A stretch of DNA of 14,570 nt, taken from contig MEKM01000023.1 of the NCBI GenBank assembly GCA_001766965.1, positions 1-14,570 on the forward strand, in the 5' to 3' direction. This document shows positions 1-7,136 of this stretch, piece after piece. Every line of letters starts with the position of its first letter. The stretch's first letter is position 1. The notes under the pieces were generated by a model. The model searched no databases. It was given only the letters and a program-made list of their open reading frames with translations, and had not been told where the DNA came from. Source of the stretch: Acidobacteria bacterium RIFCSPHIGHO2_01_FULL_67_28 (GTDB lineage: Bacteria; Acidobacteriota; Terriglobia; Acidiferrales; 2-02-FULL-67-57). The position numbers and the translations under genes were made by a program.

Positions 1-350
1 ATGGTGCCGCGGTTGACGTAGAGAGACCCGCCCGGCAGCGCGAAGGCGTTGATCTCCGACTGGTTCACCGCCTTGAAGCTGTAGGGGAACTTGAAGCCCG
101 GGGCATGCCGCGCCAGCCGCTTCCCCACCTGGTTCAAGTACTCATCTACCTGGGCGTTCTTCAGGAGCGGCAGTTGCTGCTCGGCCTCCTTGGCCGCCTC
201 TTGCCCGAGCTGGATGTCTTCTTCCGGCTTGAAGAAGTTCATCCCCGGCTTGAGCGGGGTGCGGTCGGCGAGGAGGCCCGGCGCCGCCAGCAGCAAGACC
301 ACCAGCAGGGTGATAGCCTGGCGTGCCCTTCGGTTGTTGCGACCGCGCAT
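1..350 (-). CDS. M48-family metalloprotease (BepA/YfgC-like), 5' part only
   Basis: This is the N-terminal 116 codons of an exported zinc metalloprotease-like protein; the 3' part runs off the left edge, so the HExxH zinc motif expected further on cannot be seen. The ATG (complement of 348-350) is preceded by a strong GGAGGAGG Shine-Dalgarno sequence about 6 bases upstream. Residues 1-28 are an Arg-rich n-region and a Leu/Val hydrophobic core ending at an LLAD-like signal peptidase region. The mature start (KPGMNFFKPEEDIQLGQEAA) and the segment NQSEINAFALPGGSLYVNRG match the characteristic N-terminal signature of periplasmic M48 peptidases of the BepA/LoiP type, which act in outer-membrane protein quality control. 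It is transcribed divergently from ilvE across a palindromic repeat region. Family assignment is good; the exact role is open. Confidence 0.85.
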   Translation of the reverse strand, partial: MRGRNNRRARQAITLLVVLLLAAPGLLADRTPLKPGMNFFKPEEDIQLGQEAAKEAEQQLPLLKNAQVDEYLNQVGKRLARHAPGFKFPYSFKAVNQSEINAFALPGGSLYVNRGT

Positions 351-430
351 CTTCCGCCTCCTCCGCCCTCTTCGCTCTAGGATGAGCCTTCCCCTCTTTC
401 CGTTGCGTCCCGGATTCTGCCACAAGATGT

Positions 431-554
431 GGTTTATTGGTTGATTGGTTCATTGGTTTATTGGTTGGGCGGAGCCGCCCTTCTCCCGGGCCGCCGTGGG
501 TCGGCCGGTCAACCGATGAACCAGTAAACCAATAAACCGGTAAACCAATCAGCC
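431..554. repeat. Head-to-head arrays of an 8-base unit (inverted repeat)
   Basis: The left arm (431-467) reads on the minus strand as five tandem copies close to NAACCAAT. The right arm (509-554) reads on the plus strand as five or six copies of the same unit with some changes (AACCGAT, AACCAGT, AACCAAT, AACCGGT). The arms are inverted relative to each other around a GC-rich centre, which itself begins with a perfect 6-bp palindrome (GGGCGG AG CCGCCC, 467-480). The whole could fold as one long imperfect hairpin. It occupies most of the gap between the divergent M48 peptidase and ilvE genes. Its function is unknown; it looks like a dispersed palindromic repeat family. Confidence 0.85.
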
Positions 555-568
555 AGCCAAATTGGCGC

Positions 569-597
569 TTGCTTTCTCCCCCAGCGTGATTTAGCTT
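569..597 (+). promoter_or_regulatory. Possible promoter of ilvE
   Basis: TTGCTT (569-574), a 17-base spacer, then TAGCTT (592-597). Each box is only a 3/6 match to the sigma-70 consensus. The spacing and position (about 35 bases before the start codon) fit, and the TAGxxT form recurs at better promoters in this window. Confidence 0.35.
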
Positions 598-632
598 GAG
601 GCCGGCTGGAATCCCGCGGCGAGGAGAGCCCG

Positions 633-1610
633 ATGCCGGTACAAAAGACGGAAAAAATCTGGCACAACGGCAAGCTCATCGGCTGGGACGAGGCGACGAT
701 TCACGTCAGCGCGCACGTCATCAGCTACGGCTCGGCGCTGTTCGAAGGCATCCGCTGCTACGCCACGCCGGCCGGCCCCGCCATCTTCCGCGCCCGCGAG
801 CACGCCCAGCGGCTGGTGAACTCCTGCCGCATCTACCGCATCGAGCTGGCCTACACGGCCGAGGAGCTGGTGGCGGCAATGGTGGAGCTGGTGCGGGTGA
901 ACAAGCTGCCGCACTGCTACCTGCGCCCGATTGTGCTGCGGGGCTACGGCGAAGTCGGGGTCAACCCTTTCAAGTCGCCCATCGAGACCTACATCGCCTG
1001 CTGGCCCTGGGGCGGGTACCTGGGCGAAGAAGCCATTGAGCAGGGCGTGGACGTCTGCGTCTCCTCCTGGGCGCGCATGGCCCCCAACACCCTGCCGGCC
1101 ATGGCGAAGTCCGCCGCCAACTACATGAACTCCCAGCTCATCAAGATGGAGGCGCTGCTGAACGGCTACGTCGAAGGCATCGCGCTCGACGAGCGCGGCC
1201 TCGTCAGCGAAGGCAGCGGTGAGAACATCTTCGTCGTGCGCGACGGCACGCTCTGGACGCCGCTGCTCGCGAACTCCATCCTCCCCGGCATTACCCGCGA
1301 CACCGTCATCACGCTCGCCCGCGACTTCGACCTCCCCGTGCGCGAGGAGCCCATTCCCCGCGAGATGCTCTACATCGCCGACGAGGTCTTTTTCTGCGGC
1401 ACCGCCACCGAAATCACGCCCGTCCGCTCCATCGACAAGATCAAGATCGGCGGCGGCAAGCGCGGCCCGGTGACGAAGAAGCTCCAGGAGGAGTTCTTCG
1501 GCCTGGTCAAGGGCACGAAGCCCGACCGCTACGGCTGGCTGACCTTGGTCAACCAGCCTGCCCCGCAGTCCTCTCATGCGGGGCCCGTGCCCGCGGCCGC
1601 CCGCCGCTAG
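633..1610 (+). CDS. ilvE: Branched-chain amino acid aminotransferase
   Basis: This is a PLP-dependent class IV aminotransferase that transfers the amino group between glutamate and the 2-oxo acids of Val, Leu and Ile, the last step of their synthesis in the cytoplasm. The 325-residue product keeps the family marks: the N-terminal YGSALFEGIR block (32-41), YLRPIVLRGYGEVG (96-109), the PLP-binding Lys159 in LPAMAKSAANYMNS, and the cofactor-loop signature EGSGENIF (193-200). FCGTATEITPV lies towards the end. E. coli IlvE has 309 residues; the extra length here is a Pro/Ala-rich tail after the conserved domain. The ATG is preceded by GAGGAG (621-626) at good spacing. Other ilv or leu genes are absent from the window, so it appears monocistronic. 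A D-amino acid aminotransferase is less likely given the length and EGSGENIF motif. Confidence 0.95.
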   Translation: MPVQKTEKIWHNGKLIGWDEATIHVSAHVISYGSALFEGIRCYATPAGPAIFRAREHAQRLVNSCRIYRIELAYTAEELVAAMVELVRVNKLPHCYLRPIVLRGYGEVGVNPFKSPIETYIACWPWGGYLGEEAIEQGVDVCVSSWARMAPNTLPAMAKSAANYMNSQLIKMEALLNGYVEGIALDERGLVSEGSGENIFVVRDGTLWTPLLANSILPGITRDTVITLARDFDLPVREEPIPREMLYIADEVFFCGTATEITPVRSIDKIKIGGGKRGPVTKKLQEEFFGLVKGTKPDRYGWLTLVNQPAPQSSHAGPVPAAARR

Positions 1611-1630
1611 CGTCTCCCAGCTCGTCTTCT

Positions 1631-1714
1631 CTCTGCGTTCTCGGCGTTCTCTGCGGTTCATTCCGGCTGATGACCAACAGCCATTCTCACCGCAGAGACG
1701 CAGAGGCCGCAGAG
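1631..1714. repeat. Palindromic array of an 8-9-base CGCAGAG unit
   Basis: The left arm (1631-1657) and right arm (1689-1714) are inverted copies of each other with few mismatches, around a 31-base centre. The right arm reads as about three tandem copies of a unit close to AACGCAGAG; the left arm carries about three copies on the minus strand. The element sits in the 214-base gap between ilvE and the aquaporin. There is no U-tract after it, so it is not a typical intrinsic terminator, though a transcript could fold here. The arrangement is the same as in the 431-554 element although the unit differs. Confidence 0.85.
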
Positions 1715-1734
1715 GACTGGCCGTCGGACGCTGA

Positions 1735-1763
1735 TTGACTTGCGGGCCGCCCTTCCCTAGAAT
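1735..1763 (+). promoter_or_regulatory. Sigma-70-type promoter of the aquaporin gene
   Basis: TTGACT (1735-1740), a 17-base spacer, and TAGAAT (1758-1763): 5/6 matches in both boxes at ideal spacing. Transcription would begin near 1770 and give a leader of about 55 bases ahead of the ATG at 1825. It also argues against an in-frame start as early as 1735. Confidence 0.75.
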
Positions 1764-1824
1764 CCCGCCGACTGCACTCTTTGCGGTTACCTCGACCCTG
1801 ACTCCATTCGAGGAGGCGCGAGCC

Positions 1825-2508
1825 ATGAACACCACGCAGAAAGCCCTGGCCGAATTCATCGGGACCCTGGCGCTCATCTTCATCGGGGCGGGCTCCATCT
1901 GCGCCGACCAGCTCACCGACGGCGCCGTGGGCGTGGTGGGCATCGCCCTGGCCCACGGCCTCACCCTAGCGGTCATGGTCACCGCCGTCGGGCACATCTC
2001 CGGCGGGCACATCAACCCGGCGGTGACCTTCGGCGTCTGGGCCGCGAAGAAGATTTCGACGCGCGAAGCGCTGGTCTACTGGGCGGCGCAGCTGGCGGGG
2101 GGCGTGGCGGGGGCCGGACTGCTCTGCGCTCCCTTCGACGTCGCCACGCGTGAAGCCGTGCGCTGGGGCACGCCGACGCTGGCGCCGCACCTCTGGGCGC
2201 CCGTGGGCGGCATGGCGGTGGAAGCGCTGCTGACCTTCTTCCTGGTGTTCGTCGTCTTTGCCACCGCCATTGACGAGCGCGGCGCCTTCAAGAGCGTGGC
2301 CGGGTTCGCCATCGGCCTAGTGGTGACCTTCGACATCCTGGCCGGCGGCCCGGTGACCGGCGCTTCCATGAACCCGGCGCGCTGGTTCGGCCCCGCGCTC
2401 TGGAGCGGTTTGTGGGCGGACCACTGGGTCTACTATGTCGGGCCGCTCCTCGGTGGGCTCGTGGCCGGACTGCTCTATAACGGCGTCTACCTCGCCCGCC
2501 GCCGCTAG
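1825..2508 (+). CDS. Aquaporin (MIP family) with a plant-TIP-like selectivity filter
   Basis: This is an integral inner-membrane channel of 227 residues with the six-helix, two-half-helix MIP fold. The two pore motifs are in SGGHINPAVTFG (NPA 64-66) and VTGASMNPARWFG (NPA 183-185). Aligned to E. coli AqpZ, the aromatic/arginine filter is His44, Ile171, Ala180 and Arg186, where AqpZ has Phe, His, Thr and Arg. That set is the one known from some plant tonoplast intrinsic proteins, which pass water and often ammonia, urea or H2O2. The C-terminal HWVYYVGPLLGG is also TIP-like. The ATG at 1825 was chosen because GAGGAGG (1810-1816) lies just upstream and a clear promoter starts at 1735, inside the longer open frame. 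It is a single gene between ilvE and pilT. Calling it aqpZ would overstate what the filter supports. Confidence 0.93.
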   Translation: MNTTQKALAEFIGTLALIFIGAGSICADQLTDGAVGVVGIALAHGLTLAVMVTAVGHISGGHINPAVTFGVWAAKKISTREALVYWAAQLAGGVAGAGLLCAPFDVATREAVRWGTPTLAPHLWAPVGGMAVEALLTFFLVFVVFATAIDERGAFKSVAGFAIGLVVTFDILAGGPVTGASMNPARWFGPALWSGLWADHWVYYVGPLLGGLVAGLLYNGVYLARRR

Positions 2509-2525
2509 CCCCGGCGCGGGTTGCG

Positions 2526-2554
2526 TTGACACCCGCTGGCCGATGTGCTAGCGT
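2526..2554 (+). promoter_or_regulatory. Promoter of pilT-recX-alaS
   Basis: A perfect TTGACA (2526-2531), a 17-base spacer and TAGCGT (2549-2554) with an extended -10 TG at 2546-2547. It lies about 45 bases before the pilT ATG and just after the aquaporin stop. Confidence 0.6.
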
Positions 2555-2598
2555 GCACGTAGTTTATTCTGGGCAGAACTGGCGTCCGGGAGATTGCC

Positions 2599-3738
2599 AT
2601 GAACGTTGACGACCTGTTGCGCATCGCCGTAGAGCGCAAAGCCTCCGACCTGCACCTGAAGGTCGGCAACCACCCCTACCTGCGCGTGGACGGCCACCTC
2701 GCGGCCATCAGCGAGCAGTCGCGCATCTCCCCGGAAGACATGCTGTCGATGGCCTTCAGCATGATGACCAACCGGCAGAAGCAGAAGTTCAAGGAGACGG
2801 CCGAGCTCGACATGGCCTACGGGGTGGCGGGGCTGGGACGCTTCCGCGTCAACGTCTTCCAGCAGCGCGGCAACGTCGGCATGGTGCTGCGCGTCATCCC
2901 CACCAAGATCAAGACCATCGAAGACCTGCTGCTGCCGAAAGTGATCGACAAGATCTGCGAGGAGCAGCGCGGGCTGGTGCTGGTCACGGGCACCACCGGC
3001 AGCGGCAAGTCCACCACGCTGGCCGCCATGATCGACCGCATCAACTCCACCCGCCCCGACCACATCATCACCATCGAAGACCCCATCGAGTTCCTGCACC
3101 GCGACAAGAAAGGCTTCGTCAACCAGCGCGAAGTGGAAGTGGACACGGCCAACTTCCCCGTGGCCCTGCGCGCCGCCCTCCGCCAGGACCCCGACGTCAT
3201 CCTGGTCGGCGAAATGCGCGACCTGGAAACCATCGGCACCGCCCTGCTGGCCGCCGAGACCGGCCACATGGTCTTCTCCACCCTGCACACCCTGGACGCC
3301 ACCGAGACCATCCAGCGCATCATCGCCGTCTTCCCCCCGCCCGAGCAGAAGCAGATCCGTTTGCAGCTGGCCAGCACGCTCAAGGCAATCGTCTCCCAGC
3401 GCCTGGTGCGCAAGTCCGATGGCCTGGGCCGCGTGCCCGCCGTCGAAGTGCTCATCGCCACCGCCTACATCCGCGACTGCATCATCAACCCCGACAAGAC
3501 GCGCATGATCCACGACGCCATCGCCGCCGGCACTTCGCAGTACGGGATGCAGACCTTCGACCAGTCCATCTACGACCTCTATACGCAGAACCTGATTACC
3601 TACGAGGAAGCGTTGCTGCGCGCCTCCAACGTCGACGAGTTCAAGCTGCGCTGCCAGGGCATCAGCTCCACCGCCGACGCCGCCCGCGACCAGATGCAGC
3701 AGGCCATGAGCGACGCCGACCGGCGCACGAGCCGCTAG
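2599..3738 (+). CDS. pilT: Type IV pilus retraction ATPase PilT
   Basis: This is a hexameric cytoplasmic ATPase that depolymerises type IV pili, powering twitching motility and DNA uptake. The 379-residue product has the N-terminal PAS-like module (KASDLHLKVG, 14-23), the Walker A motif GTTGSGKST (131-139, Lys137), the Asp box HIITIEDPIEF, the Walker B region DPDVILVGEMRDLETI, and the His box TGHMVFSTLHT. The C-terminal part (IRDCIINPDKT, then GMQTFDQSIYDLY) follows the PilT pattern rather than PilB, which is longer. GGGAGA (2588-2593) serves the ATG. No other pilus gene is in the window, so pilT is separated from the pilus assembly genes here. recX begins about 11 bases downstream, so the two are probably co-transcribed. 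PilU-type paralogues cannot be excluded without a tree. Confidence 0.94.
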   Translation: MNVDDLLRIAVERKASDLHLKVGNHPYLRVDGHLAAISEQSRISPEDMLSMAFSMMTNRQKQKFKETAELDMAYGVAGLGRFRVNVFQQRGNVGMVLRVIPTKIKTIEDLLLPKVIDKICEEQRGLVLVTGTTGSGKSTTLAAMIDRINSTRPDHIITIEDPIEFLHRDKKGFVNQREVEVDTANFPVALRAALRQDPDVILVGEMRDLETIGTALLAAETGHMVFSTLHTLDATETIQRIIAVFPPPEQKQIRLQLASTLKAIVSQRLVRKSDGLGRVPAVEVLIATAYIRDCIINPDKTRMIHDAIAAGTSQYGMQTFDQSIYDLYTQNLITYEEALLRASNVDEFKLRCQGISSTADAARDQMQQAMSDADRRTSR

Positions 3739-3749
3739 GGGGAGCGCGC

Positions 3750-4280
3750 ACGCCCCGCCGCCCGGTTCGCCGGCTGGATTCGGAACGGCTCAACACCTAC
3801 GCCGCCCGCGCCCTCACCCGCCGCCCGCACTCCTTCCACGAGCTCCGGCAAAAGCTCCGCCAGCGCGCCCTCGACCCGGCCGACGTCGGCCCGCTGCTCG
3901 CCCGCTTCACCGAGCGCGGCTGGCTCGACGACCGCCGCTTCGCCCGCGACTTCGCCCGCGCCCGCGCCGGGCGCCGCTACGGCCGCTACCGGGTCATCCG
4001 CGAGCTCCGTGGCAAGAACGTGGAACAACGGTGGATTGAGGAGGCCGTGGCGGAAGTCTACCCCGCCGAAAAAACCGAGCGCGCGCTGGTGCGCCAGCGC
4101 CTGGAGCGGCGGCTGAAAGACCAGCGCCCGCCCTACCCGCAGAAACTCCTGCGCTCGCTCTACGCCAGTTTATTGCGGGCAGGTTTTGCCTCTGCCATAA
4201 TACGCGACGAGCTGTTCGGGCGCGCTCGCGGGCAGGTTCCCGAAGACCTCGCGCTCGAGGAGCCGGACGAAGAGACGTGA
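3750..4280 (+). CDS. recX: Regulatory protein RecX, no canonical start codon
   Basis: RecX binds RecA filaments and limits RecA-driven recombination and SOS co-protease activity. The reading frame gives the usual RecX three-helix repeats: LNTYAARALTRRPHSFHELRQ, then RFTERGWLDDRRFARDFARAR, GRRYGRYRVIRELRGKNV, and a third repeat ending in FASAIIRDELF. The frame is open, but no ATG, GTG or TTG occurs between the pilT stop and 4020. The GTG at 4020 would delete the first half of the protein. A GGGGGAG Shine-Dalgarno (3738-3744) is followed five bases later by ACG (3750), which I take as the start or as a mutated or miscalled ATG; this gives 176 residues, normal for RecX. CTG at 3774 is another option. 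The TGA stop overlaps the alaS GTG (4277-4280), implying translational coupling. Family call is firm, start uncertain. Confidence 0.85.
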   Translation, partial: TPRRPVRRLDSERLNTYAARALTRRPHSFHELRQKLRQRALDPADVGPLLARFTERGWLDDRRFARDFARARAGRRYGRYRVIRELRGKNVEQRWIEEAVAEVYPAEKTERALVRQRLERRLKDQRPPYPQKLLRSLYASLLRAGFASAIIRDELFGRARGQVPEDLALEEPDEET

Positions 4281-7030
4281 CCGCCAACGACATCCGCCGG
4301 AGTTTCCTCGAGTTCTTTGCCCGTACGGGCCATCGCGGGGTGCGCTCGGGCTCGCTCGTGCCGGTCGCCGACCCCACCCTGCTTTTCACCAACGCCGGAA
4401 TGAACCAGTTCAAGGACGTCTTCCTCGGCCTGGAGCGCCGCGACTACGCCCGCGCCGCCAGCTCCCAGAAGTGCCTCCGCGTCAGCGGCAAGCACAACGA
4501 CCTTGAAAACGTCGGCCGCACCCGCCGCCACCACACTTTCTTCGAGATGCTCGGCAACTTTTCCTTCGGCGACTACTTCAAGCGCGAGGCCATCCAGTAC
4601 GCCTGGGAACTCGTGACGCAGATCTGGAAGCTCAAGCCCGACAAGCTCATCGCCACCGTCTACCAGGAAGACGACGAGGCCTATTCGGTCTGGGAAAAAG
4701 AAATCGGCATCCCCGCGAGCCGCCTCTTCCGCCTGGGCGAAGAAGAAAACTACTGGGCCATGGGCGACACCGGCCCCTGCGGGCCCTGCTCCGAGCTCCA
4801 ATACGACTTCGGGCCCGCGGCGAGCGACCTCGGCCACAAAGATTGCAAGTTCCCCTGCGACTGCGGGCGCTACGTCGAGCTCTGGAACCTGGTCTTTATG
4901 CAGTTCAACCGCGACGCCGGCGGGCAGCTTGCGCCGCTCCCCAAGCCCTCGGTCGACACCGGCGCAGGCCTCGAGCGCCTGGCGGCGGCCCTCCAAGGCA
5001 AAGTCTCGAACTACGACACCGACCTCTTCCGTCCGCTCATTGACCACGCCGCCGAGATGACCGGCAAGAGCTACGACGGCGATGCTCGCACCGACACCGC
5101 CCTGCGCGTCATCGCTGACCACAGCCGCGCCGCTGCCTTTGTCGTCGCCGACGGCGTCCTGCCCTCGAACGAAGGCCGCGGCTACGTCCTGCGCAAGATT
5201 ATCCGCCGGGCGATTGACTACGGCCGGCAGCTCGGACTCGAGCAGCCGTTTCTTTTTGATATGACCGGGCGCGTCGCCGAGCTGATGCGCGAGCCCTACC
5301 CGGAGCTGCTCGAGTCGATGCAGCGCGTCGCCACCGTCATCAAGCACGAAGAGGAGAAGTACGCCCGCCTGGTGGTTCCCAGCGTCGCCAACTTCGAACG
5401 GTTCCTCAAGGAGCGTCGCAGCGACCGCATCGGCGCGGAAGAGTTTTTCTACGCCTATGGCACGCTCGGGTTGCGCCCGGACTTCATCGAAGACTGGGCC
5501 CAAAGCCGCGGCCTGCAAATCGTTCCGCAGGGCAAAGTTGGGATGGAGCGCCTGCTGGAGGAAGAGCGGGAGCGGGCGAAGGCGTCCTGGAAGGGCGTGG
5601 CCAAAGAAGTGGCCAGCCCTATCTATCAGGAGCTGGCGCGCACGCAACCGACGGTCTTCCTCGGCTATCAGGAGACCGCTTCGCGCGACTGCCACATCGC
5701 CGCCCTCGTCACCAAGGCCGGCGCGGCCAAAGAGCTGCGCGCCGGCGAAGAGGGCGAGCTCGTTTTCGACCAGACGCCTTTCTACGCCGAGGCCGGCGGG
5801 CAGGTGGGCGACACCGGCCGCTTGCTCGCGCCCGAGGGCGACCAGGAGGTGGCCGAGGTGCGCGCGACCTTCTATCCCCTGGCCGGCGTCATCGTCCACA
5901 AGGTCCGCGCCAAAGAGAGGCTGGCGGTGGGCGACCGCCTCACGGCGGTCGTCGACGCCGAGGCCCGCGAAGCCACGATGCGGAACCACACCGGGACGCA
6001 TCTCCTGCACGCGGCGCTGCGGCAGGTGCTGGGGCCGCACGTCAAGCAGTCGGGCTCGCTGGTGGCGCCCGACCGGCTGCGGTTCGACTTCTCGCACTAC
6101 GCCGCGCTCGACCCGGAGGAGCTGAAAGAAATCGAGCGGCTGGCGAACCAGGCCATCCTGCGCGACGCGCCGGTGAGCGAAGAGCGGATGGACATCGACG
6201 CCGCCTTGAAGAGCGGCGCGCTAGCTTTCTTCGGCGACAAGTACCCCGAGAAAAACGTCCGCGTCATCACCGTCGCCGACCCCACTGACGAGCGCGGCTT
6301 CTTCTCGAAGGAGCTCTGCGGCGGCACGCACGTCCGCCACACCGGGCAGATCGGCGTGCTGAAAATTACGAGCGAGTCGAGCATCGCCGCCGGGGTCCGC
6401 CGCGTCGAAGCGCTGACCGGCGCCGGCGCGCTGGAGCAGTACCAAAAGGCCCTAGAGTACATGGACTCCCTTTACGAACGTGTCTCGACGGGCGAGGTTC
6501 ATTCCTTCCCACCAGAAGCCTGGGGATTCCCCGGAACGCTCGACGACTTTTTGAAGGACCCGGTGAATCGAAAGTTCTATGAGATTGCCCGGTTCATGCA
6601 CAACCAGGCAGTTTCTGGAAAAGACCTACAGACGCAACTCAGCCTGGCCCGGAACGCGATGGCTCGGGGCCGCGTCGAAGACTTATTGCAAAAAGCCCGC
6701 GTGGTCAAAGGTGTAAAGGTTGTCGTTGGTGAGCTCGAACAGGTAGACCGCGCCACCATGCGCTCACTGGTGGATACACTGCGGCAAAAGCTCGGTTCAG
6801 GCGTTGTGGTGCTGGGAACGAGTGCGGACGGCACTGTGGCTCTCGTTGCGGCAGTCACCAAGGATCTGACAAAAAGAATCCATGCAGGCAAGATCATTGA
6901 GCAGGTAAGTCAACGCGTGGGAGGACGTGGTGGGGGCCGACCGGACTTAGCCGAGGGAGGCGGAAAGTACTACGCCGAGCTGAACCAGGCGCTGGAAGAC
7001 GTCTATGCGATTGTCGAAAAAATGCTTTGA
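4277..7030 (+). CDS. alaS: Alanine-tRNA ligase
   Basis: AlaRS charges tRNA-Ala and hydrolyses mischarged Ser/Gly-tRNA-Ala. The 917-residue product (E. coli: 876) has the class II core: FTNAGMNQFKD (motif 1 region), RRHHTFFEMLGNFSFGDYF (motif 2) and GAGLERL (229-235, motif 3). The editing domain has the zinc/substrate residues His571 and His575 (HTGTH) and Cys681 and His685 (CGGTH). The C-Ala domain ends with the glycine-rich GGRGGGRPDLAEGGG. The start is GTG, inside the recX stop (GTGA overlap). From about 6465 onward base composition drops (about 55 % GC in 6541-6900, against about 70 % before). Residues about 735-793 are rich in Pro and aromatics where the family normally has a charged coiled coil. 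All catalytic and editing residues are present, so the gene should be functional. Confidence 0.97.
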   Translation: MTANDIRRSFLEFFARTGHRGVRSGSLVPVADPTLLFTNAGMNQFKDVFLGLERRDYARAASSQKCLRVSGKHNDLENVGRTRRHHTFFEMLGNFSFGDYFKREAIQYAWELVTQIWKLKPDKLIATVYQEDDEAYSVWEKEIGIPASRLFRLGEEENYWAMGDTGPCGPCSELQYDFGPAASDLGHKDCKFPCDCGRYVELWNLVFMQFNRDAGGQLAPLPKPSVDTGAGLERLAAALQGKVSNYDTDLFRPLIDHAAEMTGKSYDGDARTDTALRVIADHSRAAAFVVADGVLPSNEGRGYVLRKIIRRAIDYGRQLGLEQPFLFDMTGRVAELMREPYPELLESMQRVATVIKHEEEKYARLVVPSVANFERFLKERRSDRIGAEEFFYAYGTLGLRPDFIEDWAQSRGLQIVPQGKVGMERLLEEERERAKASWKGVAKEVASPIYQELARTQPTVFLGYQETASRDCHIAALVTKAGAAKELRAGEEGELVFDQTPFYAEAGGQVGDTGRLLAPEGDQEVAEVRATFYPLAGVIVHKVRAKERLAVGDRLTAVVDAEAREATMRNHTGTHLLHAALRQVLGPHVKQSGSLVAPDRLRFDFSHYAALDPEELKEIERLANQAILRDAPVSEERMDIDAALKSGALAFFGDKYPEKNVRVITVADPTDERGFFSKELCGGTHVRHTGQIGVLKITSESSIAAGVRRVEALTGAGALEQYQKALEYMDSLYERVSTGEVHSFPPEAWGFPGTLDDFLKDPVNRKFYEIARFMHNQAVSGKDLQTQLSLARNAMARGRVEDLLQKARVVKGVKVVVGELEQVDRATMRSLVDTLRQKLGSGVVVLGTSADGTVALVAAVTKDLTKRIHAGKIIEQVSQRVGGRGGGRPDLAEGGGKYYAELNQALEDVYAIVEKML

Positions 7031-7054
7031 CCCGGCGGCGCCGGATGCTATACT
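7027..7054 (+). promoter_or_regulatory. Extended -10 promoter for the transglycosylase-amidase pair
   Basis: TTGACC (7027-7032) overlaps the alaS TGA stop. After 16 bases comes TATACT (7049-7054) with an extended -10 TG at 7046-7047. It is the best -10 match in the window and lies about 80 bases before the chosen transglycosylase start. Confidence 0.7.
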
Positions 7055-7136
7055 CCGGGCCGCGCTGGAAACGTTCTTGTCACTGCGGGTTCTCCGCCCC
7101 ACGGGCGGGTGCAGCTCTCCTTCCCCGAAAACAAAC

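Noticed and set aside
431..554. CRISPR array
   Set aside because: Units are 8 bases, contiguous without spacers, and inverted in the second half; no cas genes are nearby.
1631..1714. Intrinsic terminator after ilvE
   Set aside because: The stem is long but the loop is 31 bases and no T-tract follows the right arm.
1735..1824. Upstream extension of the aquaporin frame
   Set aside because: The extension coincides with a strong promoter and adds no family sequence; the ATG at 1825 has the ribosome site.
591..2015. Long open frame on the minus strand across ilvE and the aquaporin start
   Set aside because: It is antisense to clearly recognisable ilvE, has low-complexity composition typical of GC-rich shadow frames, and has no family features.
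4020..4280. Short recX starting at GTG 4020
   Set aside because: It would lose the first half of the RecX fold, which is encoded in the same frame upstream and is well conserved.
4160..6097. 645-codon open frame on the minus strand across alaS
   Set aside because: Antisense to alaS in a GC-rich gene; composition is Val/Ala/Glu/Gly repeats without any domain.
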